From: Astrothelium macrocarpum
Taxonomy: Eukaryota > Ascomycota > Dothideomycetes > Trypetheliales > Trypetheliaceae
DNA: 64,000 nucleotides
Assembly: GCA_021030915.1 (NCBI GenBank)
Contig: JAGEMR010000014.1
Span: forward strand, 310,001-374,000
Direction: 5' to 3'
Shown: piece after piece, positions 45,312 to 58,671 of the stretch
Position numbering within the stretch: position 1 is the stretch's first letter
How the letters are laid out: every line of letters begins with the position of its first letter
Position numbers and translations under genes: made by a program
The notes under the pieces: generated by a model
What the model saw: the letters and a program-made list of their open reading frames with translations, nothing else
What the model was told of the DNA's origin: nothing
Database searches by the model: none

Positions 45312-48300
45312 TCAGAAAGACCCCTCCAACAGAGCGCACGCCTTCACCACTCCCTCCGACACCTCGCGGATGTTCGCCGCGTCGAAGACCTGGAAGTGGT
45401 TGCCCGGGATGTCGAAGGATGACACCGTGCTCCCAGTCACGACTTCCCAGTCCGCGATGGCGGTTCTCACGTCCGATCTGTCCTGCAGCCATGCGTTCTC
45501 GATGGATGCTGGGTCCATGGCGCCTTGCGGGTCGCTGGTATCCCCATCTCGCCGCCATCCATCAGCAGAGCGGAGCAAGATGACAGGCGGCGCTGGGCGA
45601 TGCGAAAAGTGGGTGGGCTTGTGTGCGCCCAGCAGTGCTGCGCATGACGAGAAGCTCTGACGCGTGAGTTGTTGGATAGCCTTACCCATGGCATTGGGCG
45701 AGGTCCTTCCGCCGCCGGTAACAGCCTTGATGATGCCGGCGGAGAGGGGCTGATGGTCCAATGGGGGTGGTGAGTCGATGAGAACGACACCTTTTACGGC
45801 GTGGTTCGTCGCCATCAGGATCCTTGCCGCCTCGAAGGCGACAACGCCGCCAAAAGACCAGCCGCCGACGAGGCAAGGGCCTTTGGTGGTGTGGCGAATC
45901 GTGTTTGCATAGTTTTCAGCCATCTGGCGGAGGCTGGACCATGCGTCGGTGCTGTCGATAAACTTGGGGTCGTGTAGGGCGTAGGCTGGACGGTTGAGTG
46001 ACTGCAAGCGGTGGTACTGCATGCAAACACCACTGCCATCGTGAACCAAGAAAAGCGGAAGAGCGTTGGGTTTGGCAGACGTGCTGCTCTTGATGACTTC
46101 AGGGTGTTCGGAGAGCTTAAGAGCGTGTGTCACCTTCTGCACTACAGCGGCATTGAGCTTGAAGTCGGTTTTGGACGGTGGAAGAAGGGCGAGGTCGGCG
46201 GAGGAGTCTATTTCAGAGTCTTTGCGCGAGCAGTTCTGCGAGGGAGACTGCGTTGCCCCTTTGATTTGCTTATGCCCGCCGTGCTATAATCAAACCACAG
46301 TTAGCCAAGCACGAACCTCACTCAACGGAACGGCTTACACCTAGGAGGTCTCTGGCAGAGCACATACCAATCTCTCAACGTCGCCAGCTGTGCGACATGT
46401 CGAAAGGTTTGCAGCAGAAGCGGTCTTCCTATCCTTGCAAATCTCTTCGAGGCGAGCTGCAAGCTCTAGCATCATAAGGGAGTCTATGCCGAGATGTTGG
46501 AGGTCTGAGTTCGGTGAAATGGCGTCTGGGCTGAGGCCACAGGTATCGGCGATGATCGTAGTAACATCACTCCTGCTTACTGACTTAGTCGAACTAGGGG
46601 GAGTGATGGATGAGGTGGACGTCGAGCCAGTCGACAATTCTGGGGGTGGAGTGATTGACTGAGATGGAGAGACTTGGCCAGCGCAGAGTCGCTCAATGTC
46701 TCCGACCGTCTGACAGTCCTTCAACTCTGAGCTGTCGGCCTGGGGAAATTGGGTCGCAATTTCAGTCTGCAGTTCGATCATCATGAGAGAATCAAATCCA
46801 AGATTCTCGAGGCCTGTAGCCTCTGACAGCGCCGATGGTTCTACTCTACAGGTGGTGGCAATGATATCCCTGACTGAGGGACCAGACGCAGCAGATATCT
46901 GAACCGGGGCTGGCCTTGGAGCCGAGGGAGCATGAGATGGCACAGTTGCAGTTACTGCAGGCTCATGGGCTGCTGAGCCACCCGAAATCTTCTTTGCAGC
47001 GATGGCGAGAGCCCTGCCAATCTTCGGAAGCTCAATCTGCTGGAATGCCATGCCTTTGAACACAGCCAAAACTCCTTGGGAGTCAATGGCATAGGCATCC
47101 GCAACCGTCAAAGACTCACTGGCAAAATCGTTGAGGGTGCCTAAAATGTTAGATTACACTGGAAACAGACAGTGAGCGGCGCTACTTACAATGTACCTCG
47201 AAGACGTCTCCAGGAGCCAGAGAACTTCGAAGGACAGTGGCGGATTCCACCTCCTTACACATGCACAGAATGTGTGTGCCAACCCTAATGTTGGCAGCGA
47301 ATCCTGCAACGTGCAACAAGACATCCATGAAAACGGCGTTTGCAGCAGGCAGACTAGAAGTACCAAGACGATGATCGGGATACTGGCAGATGGCGTGGGT
47401 GTCCCCACTTGCTCCATCGATCCAAATTGACTGTACCCGCTGATACGGCTCGGAATAGGTGACCACCCGAGTGAAGACCATTTCGTACATGGCTCTCTTC
47501 ATGAACATCTCCTGCGAGGCCTGGGCCATGTGTGACGCAATCTGCTCTGTCTTGCGAACTAGCGTGGGAGCAACACGGGCGTACTTCATCTGTAGCGTTG
47601 GACTTGACTTGCGCTTCAAGATTCCTTTGCAGTGCGACGTGCCGAGACTTGGGCCAGACGTGTTGTAAGAAAGTATCTCAAACTCATATAATCTACGAGA
47701 GTCGTCGCGTGGCTTGAGTATGGCTCTCACCTGCAAAAGTGTTAGCGAAAAACGACTTGTGAGATCGCAATTACGGAAGAAAAGCGGAACTTGCCGTTGC
47801 AGTGGGATCGTCATGATACAGTAATGGTGCAACGTAAACCACATTGGACAACTTCCAGACGTAGGCTGCTGGCGATTGGGGCTCGAGATCCTTCACTGCC
47901 GAGAGTGCAATCTCATGATATACCGAAGCGGGACAGAGGGCGTGTTCTGCAACCAAGTGCCCGGTGATAAAGTCCTTGAAGAGATACAACGGTGTATCGT
48001 AAATCGCAGAGCTATCATCCGATGTTGGCTGCCTCACCGTCTTGGCGATGAAACTGTCGCTTCGAATGACGGGCTGGACAGCCTCGGTGTTAATCTCCTT
48101 CGCTGTCGTTTCGGATGGGTAGTGGACGCCGAACTCTTGTTTCATAAATGGGATGCCAGGAAGGTCAACCACAAGCGGCTTAGACACGCCATCGAACGGT
48201 TTGCGCCAATCGACGCCAGTGGAAGTTGTGTAGAAATTACACAGAAGCTGTGCCATTGTACTGGAAGGTGAATTGCCTTTCCGGAGAGTAGGGAGAAGGT

Positions 48301-51300
48301 CGACCGATGTTTTATCAACGCACGTACCCAGCATAGGCAGCAATGACGGATGAGGGCCAATCTCAATCCATCTCGTAGCCGTCGATCCAGTGTTGGTGGT
48401 GAGAAATTCTTGAACTCCTTTGTGAAAATTCACCGTCTGCCGACAGTGTAACGCAAAGTACTCTTTTGTAAAGGCAGCCTCGCCGGCTTCAACAGTGCGT
48501 CCAAGAACGTTCGAGACCACGGGAATCTTTGGTCGACCTAGATCGATAGTGGACACGAATTGGGTGAGTTCGGGAAGGATGGGGTCCATTGCGGTTGTGT
48601 GGTAGGCCATGGGCACATCGAGGATCTTGCTCTTGGCCTTGAGGTTTTCACCAAGATACTCCTTGAGCATTTGAAGTTCCTGGATTGGGCCACCGATGAC
48701 ACAATCATTTGCGCTATTGTCGCATGAGATTGACAAGCCGGAGAAGCGCTCTGAGCTTTGGATCAAATCTTGCACAGCGCCGGCACTGGCATTGGCAGCG
48801 AGCATGGAGGTCGTTTGAAGCTGGCACTGATCCATCATCAATTCCGCACGACGAGCGACCAAGCTGAGCCCGCTGAAGGTGTCGAGAACTCCAGCAATAA
48901 CCAGAGCAGCGTACTCTCCGAGACTATGATTTAGATCGTTAGCAGGCGCTTTACAAACACATCAAAGCATCCTCACCTATGGCCTATGACGGCACCGGGA
49001 ACAATGTTCCAAGACATGAGGAGTTGCGCAAGGGCGACCTCTAAGACGAAAATCGCTGATTGGAAGGCTTGTAGCTTCGCGCTCTCAGTGAGGTGCTCGA
49101 TTCCATTGTTGCCATCGGCAGCGGTGATGATCTGGGCACATCCAGGATAGCTGCATTCTTTGAGGTAGGCGTCACACTCCCAGACGGTTTTGGCAAAACT
49201 TGAGTAAGTTTCCATAAGCTCAGCGCCCATGCCCAAGTACTTGGAAGTTTCAGTAATGCGAGCCGGGGCGGAGGGAAAGTTTCAGGCTTACCTGTGATCC
49301 CTGGCCGGAGAAGGCAAAGACGGCTTTCGGCTCCTTGACCGCTGACTCGGAGATGTGGTGAGGTGCCGCTCTTTGGAGCTTCTCTACCAAGTCGTCATGG
49401 GAGTTTGCGACCACGGCGATGCGCATATCGTAGATCTGGCGCCGGCTTGTGCTCGTCGCACAAATGTCTCGGAGTGAGTCGGACCTACCCTTGTTTATAA
49501 TGTACGAGACAAGTTCATCACGAAACTTTGTTACCGAAGCCATGTTCTTAGCAGAGCACCCAAATACGTAGCTGAGCGGGCTACCACTTCCCACCTTGGT
49601 CGTTTGCTCCGCTGGGATGTGCTCCTGCAAGAGGACAGCTCCGTTAGACCCTCCGGCACCGAAGTTGTTCAGCATCACCATACGCGGCTGACCATCAATT
49701 TTTGGCCACGATGCTCCCTCTCGGTCAATGACAGCACCATCGTCCCCAAGGTTTCGAATGCGTGGATTCAGCACCTTGAGGGAGATTTGAGGGGGAATGC
49801 GATTATGCTTCATCATGAGGACCAACTTCGCCAGCCCGGCAGCGCCAGAAGCAGCCTCGCAGTGGCCAATATTTGCTTTGATGGACGTCAAGTGAAGAAG
49901 ATTATCCGGTGATCTATCCTGGCACAGGACGCGCCGCACACTCTCCAGCTCCACTGGGTCTCCAGCTTGGGTACTGTCGGAAATCAGGATCAATACTCCA
50001 CCTCCATTTGACAGCAGACTTACCCAGTGCCATGTAGCTCAATCGCGGTGACCTAGTGGTGTATCAGTAAACGTACGTATCTGAGAGCTGGGCGACACAA
50101 GTTACCATGTGAGGGTCAATTCTTGTTTTCCGGAACATGTGTTTGAACAGCTCTTCCTGTGTAGGAACGTGGGGATGCGTAATGGAGTGCGTGTTGCCGC
50201 TTTGATTGATCTCCACAGCTTTGATGATTGCGTGAATGCGATCACCATCTGCTATGGCATCGCTGACTCTCTTAATGACAAAGGCGCCACACCCTTCAGC
50301 ACGACAGTACCCGTCGGCAGATGCATCGAACGCTTTGCATTGACCCGATGGGCTCAAAAAGTGTGCACGGTCAAGGCCAAGGTACATCTTGGACGTGTCA
50401 GTGGATTCAAACAACACGAAAGAAGGAACCTACATCGGGACTTGTGATGGTGTTGACGGCGCCAACGAGCGCGGAGCGGCAGTCTCCGGCGATGATCGAT
50501 CTGGCGGCTTGGTGCAAAGCGACTACAGAAGACGAGCAAGCCGTATCCAGGGTTATGGACGGACCGCTCCAACCAAAGACGTACGAGATGCGTGCACTCT
50601 GAAAGGTGCGCAGTGTGCCTTCTAACATTAGAACGATGGTCTGTTTATATCGAAAGATTTTGTGCAAGCAGACCTGGGCTGTAGTAAACATCAATGTCAT
50701 CCTTCATGTTCGCGGGGTAATCCAGCGTGGCATTGCCAATCCAGCATCCGAACGTTTCACGATCGTTCGAAGGCGTCGAATCCGGCACGTAGCCTGAATT
50801 CTCAAGCGCTCTGAATGCCGTCTGGAGCATCACACGCTGCTGTGGGTCCATTGAGCGCGCTTCACGTGGGGAGATGTCGAAAAGGCTATTATCGAATTCG
50901 AAGGGGTTCTGAAGGAAGTTGCCGTATCTTGTGTTAAGGGTACGATTGGGGTTGCCATTCTTCAGCTCCTTTGCGTGGTAAAAGTCGTCGACGTGAAATC
51001 TCGACTCCGGTATCTATTTCCGCAGGGGGTAAGTGACTGTGGACAATTGAAGCAAGTTCTGACAGACCTCTGAGCATGCATTTACGCCCCTATCCAAATT
51101 CGCCCATAACGAGTCCACATCGGATGCGTCTGGAAGGTCGACCGCCATGCCAACAATGGCAATGTCGTCTGGCGCCAGTCTGGAGGCCTGACGATGTGAT
51201 TTGGGAACGCCGGCAAGCGACATCATATCACGTATTTTTACGTTGCTTGGTAATTGAAAAGCAGATGTTGACATGCCGTAACCGGGCCCCATGTTCAAAA

Positions 51301-52508
51301 TGTCAATCGTCGTCCCAGCAGCAGATGAGACAGAAAAGCTTTTTATACTGGCAAAGATTGAATTTTGAACCGAGACCCAGTCGACAGGTTCAAGCATTAT
51401 CATGTCTAGTATATCGTTGATAAAAGCACCTGAGATATAATTTAGTCTCTGATCGGCCACATGACGGGAGCAACAGATGATGTGCAGGAAAATTCACTCG
51501 AGATACGGCTCTTGAAAAGCGTGTATACGTTTCGGGAATGACGAACGACACACGCGAGATGTTGCGCTTACCTAGTGGTCTTGGCTCGACATAGTTAATT
51601 GGTTGTCCGTCAACTGTGGACAGTAACGGGGCGACAAAAGCCACAGACGTTGACATTGACGGGCATCGCTGCTGAAGATCCTCATATATCGTTTGCTTGA
51701 GAGGAGCGAGCCTATCGCGGACATGGTAAAGCGAACGCACGTTGATTGCCCGTGTGTGGCACTCTGGAGGGAGTCGGTCGGAAACGAAGTTATGGAGCTG
51801 ATCGCCAGTACCACTCAAAGTCACGCAATTGGGTGAGTTCAAAGCAGTCACAAAGACAGTTTGCTCGGCGGTCTTGGCACTGGTTAGCATAGGCCGAGGC
51901 AGACATAGATGAATCGGGGTGACTCTTACCTGCGGTGTCGAGGCGGCGATGATTTCATTAGCATGTTTAGCATTGATGCCATTGACAACAATGCTCCAAG
52001 GAAGGCTTGGGTTGCAAGCGTGACGGGCCAGGTAGGACCTTCGATAACTTTCGCTGCGGATACCAAGCCAAACGGAGACGTAGAAGAAGTCTTGGGCTCG
52101 AGACAGGAATTCGATGGAATTGCGAGAAGTGGAAACAACGGCGGCGGGGAGGAGGCCGGCGCAAAAGGCAGCAACCTCGATCAGTTCGCTATGTTGTTGT
52201 AGTTGGCTGAGGTATCTTAGGATCTGGGAAAGGTATAGGGTGGTGTGTTGCACCACGGCGTTCTGATGGTACCGCTCGTTGGGGGAGAGGAGCTTTGTGG
52301 CAGTATCAAAGTCCTGAAGGTCAATGTCACAGGAGAGGATGCCGGAGCGGACAGCGTGGGAAACTTCAGCGTGGAAGATGGTATGACAAGCTTGCAAGAG
52401 GAGCTGAGACTCAGGCAGCAACGCATCGCGCTCCGACGCGTCGACTCTGGGCTTGGAGAAGAGGACATCGGAGCCAAGGCCGGCAAAGACGGGCGTGTGA
52501 AATGACAT
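45312..52508 (-). CDS. Non-reducing polyketide synthase, SAT-KS-MAT-PT-ACP-ACP-TE
   Basis: Thirteen exons: 51930-52508, 51572-51872, 51068-51429, 50674-51013, 50434-50618, 50106-50387, 50024-50052, 49292-49973, 48977-49239, 47795-48923, 47190-47730, 46368-47140, 45312-46283; 2145 aa, all phases consistent. SAT: nucleophile in AFCAGLLPA (Cys 116). KS: DTACSSS (Cys about 555), IELHGTG, NIGHCEAASG. MAT: FAFSGQGSQ and GHSLGE (Ser about 1008). PT: GHLVAEHALCPASVYHE and MDVLLHVAGFAAN, holding its His/Asp pair. Two ACPs: GFDSLMM (Ser about 1682) and GIDSLMM (Ser about 1785). TE: GWSFGG (Ser about 1965) and late His in GNHFQVFD. No methyltransferase or reductive domain was found. Such enzymes build an aromatic polyketide in the cytosol from a starter loaded by SAT and malonyl units, folded by PT, released by TE. 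The product cannot be read from sequence. Exon 10 ends in a GC donor; the 57-nt first intron is also open in frame. Confidence 0.96.
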
Positions 52509-54125
52509 GTTTCCAATGTAGCCCTGAGCCTTGACACTCTACCAGGCTGAGGAGAGGACTTGAACAAGACTTGGACTCGGATATGTTATATGAGCACGGC
52601 GATGAACGGTTTGACATCGTTCTGATGTCATTCAAGCGGACGCCGGCTCAGCGCAAAGGCATGCTAAGGTCGATTCGAGAGCATTTTCTTCGACTTCGAA
52701 AGGAAAGATGTTTGATATTGCCTAATCGGGCTAGGTTTATGTTAGCCGGAGTCGGTAATTCGGAAGGGTGTAAAGGAGACGGGAACAAGCAAGTATTCCG
52801 TTCCCCAAGTAGTAAGAGGGTCGTACTCGCATTGGCTGCTCCTCGGCTCCTCGGTTCCTGGTCAGCGTGTAAGCCATTTAATGATTAAGGAAATTGCTTA
52901 TTGCGGAGCCTGGGTCTGAAAAAGGGACTGAAGCCTTCTTCGCTTTACAGATCTGTTGCGTAAAGGGCGGATTACCGAATTCAGCATCGAGGCTTGGTCT
53001 GGTGGCCTTTTGCAGTCGTAAGCAAAGACCGGAGGCCGCGCAAATTTTGAGTCTTAATCAGCGTGATCCCACAGACAGACGGAGAGAGAGAGATCTCTTT
53101 ACCTCTACTTCTGCCTTTGCCTACCAGGCTACAATTCTGTAAGGAGCAGACACTTTGAGTGGAGGTCATTGAGCCAATAGATAACGGAACGATCATCAAT
53201 TCTCCGCTCGAGTTCTTGCCGATACGCGTGATGATATTCTCGATGGGCAGTTCCAGATACAGCAACATTGGCAAATGATAAATTAGATGTTGTGTATCGT
53301 TGTAGTCTTATGGTCTACGCCGACGCCGCCACCGCCACCCACCAGAAACCATGGTGGATTCATGGTAGTCGCACAGAGATCGTACAAATTCGAGTTCATG
53401 AATGTTTCGATATCGAGGATGAATAGAAGCACGTGGCATGACGATACTCTTGAAGAGCCACATTGAAAAGCAGCCAATTTATTGGGAAAACGTCGTGCGT
53501 CGCGTTGCTGGAGGAGATTTCGATGCCAACAAAGTAGCAAATATGTACCATTGATTTGTAAAGTGTCAAGAAGTTCGGCTTTAAGAAGTCCACACATTGA
53601 TGGCCTAAAAAGCACGTGATATCATTGCGCTCACTTGGCCCATTTGAGAATTACTTCACTAGCGCAAATACCGACACGGAATAGACACGCTTTTTTCTTG
53701 CATCCAGGCCATGTACGAGCCAGATGTCATCTACCTACTTTCAGCTATCCAGTCCAGCCCCGGACGCCTTCAGCCTACCCAGTTCGTACCCATCCACATT
53801 GAAACCCGCCATCAGTCACCTTGGCCGAAACCTTATCAAAGCCAGCCACAGTAAAGCATATGTATAGGTGCGCCCTGCTCTCTTGAACTCCATGCCCTCG
53901 CCATGCAGACAAAACAAGAAAAGGGAAAAAAAATAAAAATAAAAATAAAATAAAGAGGTAGGCAGAAAAGCCAGAGAAAGTACCAATTATCATGCTCGAA
54001 CCCTCTGATTCCCTCCCCTCCAACACCCTATAAAAAGCAGAAAGAGCAGAGCTAAGAAACGCATATCACCTCTCCATCCGCCAACTCCCCTCTTCCCCAA
54101 CACCCTCTCCCAACCTCCCTCCCCA
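52509..54125. other. Intergenic 1.6 kb, PKS promoter side
   Basis: Contains the promoter of the PKS at the left and the 3' end of the BTB-like gene at the right, with an A-rich strip near 53925-53955. Nothing gene-like was found; it looks like the right border of the metabolite region. Confidence 0.45.
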
Positions 54126-56506
54126 TCACGCCCCACCCATCCCAACTGACTCCTGCGAGCCCCCGCTGGGGGGCGTATCCACACCCCTCCTCCTCCGCAC
54201 CAACCTCGCCACACCCCCGACATCCCCCAGCACCACGCTCTCCTCCCACGCCTCGCGCCCACTCACACCCTCATCGCCAGCACCACCACCGCGCGCCCTC
54301 CGCGCCGCCACCACGGCCTGCATCAGCTCGGCCACGCGCGCGGCGCCAATGCGACCCGCGAGCGTCGGGTGTTCGAGGGCGAGCTTCAGGATGGCGAAGG
54401 GCAGGGTCGGCAGGATGGCGGCGGCGCGGGCGGCGTGCGGCGACGGGCGCAGCGGCGGCACGTCGCCGAAGGCGAGCTGAGAGAGGCGTGGGTTGGTTGG
54501 GGTGGAGGCCGTGGGCGGGCGGGAGAGCGGGGGTAGGCGCGGGGTGTTGGCGGGGGCGTCGAAGTGGAGGTCGGGCGGGAGGTTGCGGGCGAGGAAGTCG
54601 ATGATGGAGTAGAGGAGGCGGGTGGCGTGGTGGGCGTAGGTGGGGGTGGAGGGCGAGGGCGAGGGCTTGGTGGAGGAGGAGGAGTCGCTGGAGGTGACGC
54701 TGTCGCGGTCTTCAGGCCCAGGGCCGGATTCAATGCGCCAGATGTGGTGGATGCCGCCGTCGAGGGCGAAGGCGAGTGCCCTTTCGAGCGTTTCCCAGTG
54801 TAGGAGGCGTGTGGCGAGTTCGACGCCGCGGGCGGCGATACTGTCGAGCTGGAGGATGTGGCCGCTTGCTGCTAGTGCTAGTGCGTAGTCGATACGTTGG
54901 TTAAGGATAGATGGGCCTTGGTTATCTGAGGCGACTGTAGAGGTTATGAAGTCGTGGGTGAAGTGATCAATGTTAATCAAAGGAGCTCCGTAAAGGTGGC
55001 GAAGTGCGTCGGAAAATGCGAATCCGTCAATGAAGCGATCCTCAGTTGGAAGAGGGAGCAATTTAGGTCCGCCGGTCGCAAGATGAGGAGACTTTGTGTA
55101 CAGTTTGATCAATTGAGCAAGCATCGGACTACGTGAGACAATAACGCTATGAATAGGAAGAACTAACGGCGGAAAGCGCTCAGTCACGTGCGTTAAGTTT
55201 AGAATGTAATCAGCAAAGTCGCTGTTGCCGAATTGTGCGCACAAGTAGTCTCGGAGGACAGTGGATGGATCTTCCCCAGCGGGGATGGGTACAAATGGAT
55301 GTGTGGGTATTGGAGGTCCGAACCCAGAATAGCGGAGTGCCGAAACGTCTACACCTGGTTCAGTAGCTTCATAGGTGAGATTGTCGGCTTCCCACACGGG
55401 TTCATTCGCATTTGGGGCTTGCACAGCCAAAATGCGAGTTTTGTCGCGATCCTGGGTCCCAGAAGAAATAGCCGACGCTGATCGTGAAATTGATTGGGGT
55501 CCCTCAGGAAAGGGAGGGAAACCACTGGGAGATTTTTGATGTCCACTTCTTGCGCCATGATAATCTTGTGCAGTATGTGTTGATTGATGTGATGGTAGTT
55601 GTGAGGCTCCATGGAGTATAGGTTGGTTAAGGAATTGAGGACCAACGTAAGGATTTATGTTTGGTGCCGGCGGATACGGCGCGTATGGATTGGACACAGA
55701 AATATTATCAGCATGGTGAGGTACAGAAAAAAAGGCCGGTGAAGCATGGTTGCCATGCGAGAGGCTTGTTGTAGGAGGTGGAGGATAGGTAAGGTTGCTC
55801 AGGGGGCCAGGCGGTGCCGGGGAGGAGCTGCTTGAGTCGGCATATCCACCAAAGACAATTCCATTTACGCTTGAATGTGAAGTATGAGAGGCGACGTTGA
55901 CAGACTCATTCGAACCGTACGGCGTTCCAGAGAAATTGGAAGAAACTGCAGATAGTGGTATTTGCTGATCGATAGAAGGAAGTTTGGGTGGGAGCTCTTG
56001 CGGACTCTTTGGATCACGTTGTGCCGGCTTCTGACGCTTGATAGACATATCGGAATCTATTTGCAAGTAATCTGATGTTAGCTTTTCCTGTAAAGCTGAG
56101 ATGCTGGGGAGCTTGATCAAGAGGCTATGGAGCGCTGCTTACGAGAGAGACTGGAAGCTGACGACTGCTGTCGCGTCTCACGTTCAGGTAGGTTCACATT
56201 CTCAGATGAGGCGACGACAGTCTCTGAATCATGAGAAATAGCATGCAGACTAGGTAAGGACTGTTTCTTGGCATTCGACAAGCCGTTTGACATTGACACT
56301 GAGTTGCTTTTGGCCTCTTGCTGACGATCAGTGATAGGTTGCAGTGAGGCGTTGCCGTTCGGAGGAAGGATTTTCGGTTCCTTTCTATTCTGTAGAGAAG
56401 CGAAGCTCAAAGGAATAGCTGGTACGACTCGTTGGCTTGTACCTGAGGCTGCTTTGGCTTTGGCGGAGTTTGGCTGAGATGACTCTCCAGTGGTAGTGGA
56501 TGCCAT
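54126..56506 (-). CDS. Large disordered protein with BTB/POZ-like domain
   Basis: Two exons, 56143-56506 and 54126-56095, 777 aa. The 47-nt intron (GTAAGC..TCAG) was placed so that the phase leads into PLQEKLTSDYLQ. The first ~370 residues are Ser/Pro/His/Gln-rich and disordered. A compact region follows at about residues 400-540: FGNSDFADYILNLT, LPIHSVIVSRSPMLAQLIKLY and FADALRHLYG-like text, resembling a BTB/POZ fold. The remainder is Ala/Arg-rich with another helical stretch (AARAAAILPTLPFAILKLALEHPTL). The last part of the gene is very GC-rich compared with its start. BTB proteins act as adaptors, for instance for cullin-3 ligases, or in transcription. No specific role is known to me. Orthologues exist in other filamentous ascomycetes as I recall, usually named hypothetical. 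Confidence 0.7.
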
Positions 56507-56978
56507 GATTGGAGGATAAGCTGTGCATGGATGGACAATCGTGGAGCAAGGAGAATAGCTCCAAAAAAAGATAACTGTACTACATGAGCTAGGAATTATC
56601 CCAGAGTGCCTACAGGGTCATGGAGGTGTCGGGGAACAGAAGTTGCGGAGATGTTTTGGTAAACTTTCAGCCGGGGTAGGGCAAGTAAAGGTAATCAACC
56701 GAATTTTACGTCACCGTGCTTCCGACACTTGCAGCACCCAAGGTATTCGTAGTGAAAGAATTTAATACTATAACTACAATACCAAGCTACCTTTGCAACT
56801 TCAAGCGCCAATCTGCTACATGAAACTATAATCAATGATATGCAGCAATTGCTTGTGAAGCTTTACTCATCAAACGCCCTTTACTTCCGGGTATTTGATC
56901 TAGCCCTAGGTACTCAACCAACTCTGCGCATACTCTGCGCATCCTTAAACACAGGTTTGGAGTCCTCACAAATTCCTC
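56507..56978. other. Intergenic
   Basis: Between the start of the BTB-like gene and the 3' end of the zinc-finger gene, both minus strand. Nothing recognised. Confidence 0.45.
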
Positions 56979-58671
56979 TTACTCCACTTTTGATTTTATG
57001 TTTGACCAATCTGGATGAGGACTCTCGGCCTTCGCTGGTGGTAACTGATTTTCCTCCGTTGGCCAGTCGGTTGTAGGAAAAGTATCCAGGGTACCGACTT
57101 CTTTTTTGATATTTTCATTCTCCATTTTGATGGGTGTAAACGGGGAGAACGATACGCTCTCTTTCTTGATTGCTCTAGGCGAATAAAGAAAGTTTCCAGT
57201 CATACTCCTTCCAGATGCTTGAGTACCATCATCAGTATCGGAAAACGAGAAAAGTGAAGCGCTTTCCAGAGTACCATTCGAAGCCAGTGACCGGTTGATT
57301 GCTTCGTCCTTTGAGTGTGACTCCACCTTGACAGTCGCCACTGGCTCAATCTCCAGGTTTTCCAATGATGTTGGAATCTGTCCATATGGCCCCGGCTGCA
57401 AGTCACTGGTATTGAACTCTAGACTATGCTTCGATCTGAGGTGACGTGCCAGGTTATCTTTACGATTATATCCAGTTTCCGACGACGGGCACCCTATCAC
57501 ATGGCAGAACCAAGCATTACTTCGAGTCGTACTGTGGTGACCTGATTGGTGCCGTAGAAGGTCTTTCTTGTAAACAAATCGCTTCTCGCAGCCATCAATT
57601 TCGCATTTATGAGGTTTTGTGTGGACCTTGTTATGTCGGCTATGGAGAAGCACCCAATCAACTTCGAAGATAGACCTCTGGCCTTCGGACTTACTTTAAT
57701 TTATGGTTATGGGAGAAATCCTTGCCGCACAAGTGGCAAATATATAGCCCGTTCCATTCATTATGCTTGTTACGGTTCGTCCGCTTCGACCGGCATCTCG
57801 GCTTCCCAGTAGTATCAGATGTTGAAGACTTTGATTTGGGCAGAGCATCGTCCGCCGTGCTCTTGCTGGTCCCACACGATGGCTGTGTGATGGGAGAGAC
57901 AAGCCTCTCCCACTCTTCCGTGGTTTCAAGAGACCCAAGGGCAGTGGTATATTGATGATGAGCCTGGTGAGAACCGGCAATGCTGTCGGAATCATTTGCA
58001 CAATGCAGCTTCTCCTGTAGCATTCTCATTGATAAGAGCGGAGGTGAGACCTTGCCAACAATTCATTGTCAATTCAACCAAGGCATAATAAAGATATGAC
58101 TTACCTGATGCGTTATTGGCGACGACATATTTAAAGGGAACACGTTAGCCGTGGAGGTGTTCACACGATCGATACGGTTTTCTTGACCGGCGCCATCGGA
58201 AGAGCTGGCATTGAAGCTATGCACGCCACTGTGAGGGAAGTTTCCGTTTATCCACTGCATTGACTGGTCATCGGAACACCGAAAGATTGTCTCGCTTCTT
58301 GACTGTCCATGAAAATAGGCAGATTGATTCGATAAAAGCGCCGCGTTCCCAGTGGTGAGATCATTGTGAAGATTTGAGCTACGTAAACTTGGATCAATGA
58401 AATCTTCCTCGATCTGGCCAAGGATATCAGATTGTGCGGTAGAAAAAACAATGTTGTTGTCGAGATCCATCGATTCATTGAAGGTAGTGAATTCATTTAT
58501 CCATGATTCGAGCCCAGCATCCATGGGTACAGTCACAGAGTCCATACGGCTCATTTCCGTTTCGGTCGAGTAAATTTGTTGCATCCCAAAATCGCCATGA
58601 TTCGTCTTTGTAAAATCTTGTGAAGAGGATGAAAGTGTCGGATTATAGAGAAGGTCCTCTGAGAAACCCAT
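56979..58671 (-). CDS. C2H2 zinc-finger transcription factor
   Basis: Three exons, 58105-58671, 57695-58050 and 56979-57639, 527 aa, introns 54 and 55 nt. The second intron interrupts the first finger; the join gives CHLCGKDF..LNRHNKVH, a proper C2H2 unit. A second finger follows (CEIDGCEKRF..LLRHQSGHH) and a third (CHVIGC..NLARHLRSKH), at about residues 296-380. The N-terminal 190 residues are acidic, Ser/Asn/Gln-rich, and could activate transcription. After the fingers come a few conserved-looking acidic blocks. I do not recognise a named factor. The GYNRKDNLARHLRSKH finger is of a type often seen in fungal factors of unknown role. It lies outside the probable cluster border. Confidence 0.85.
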
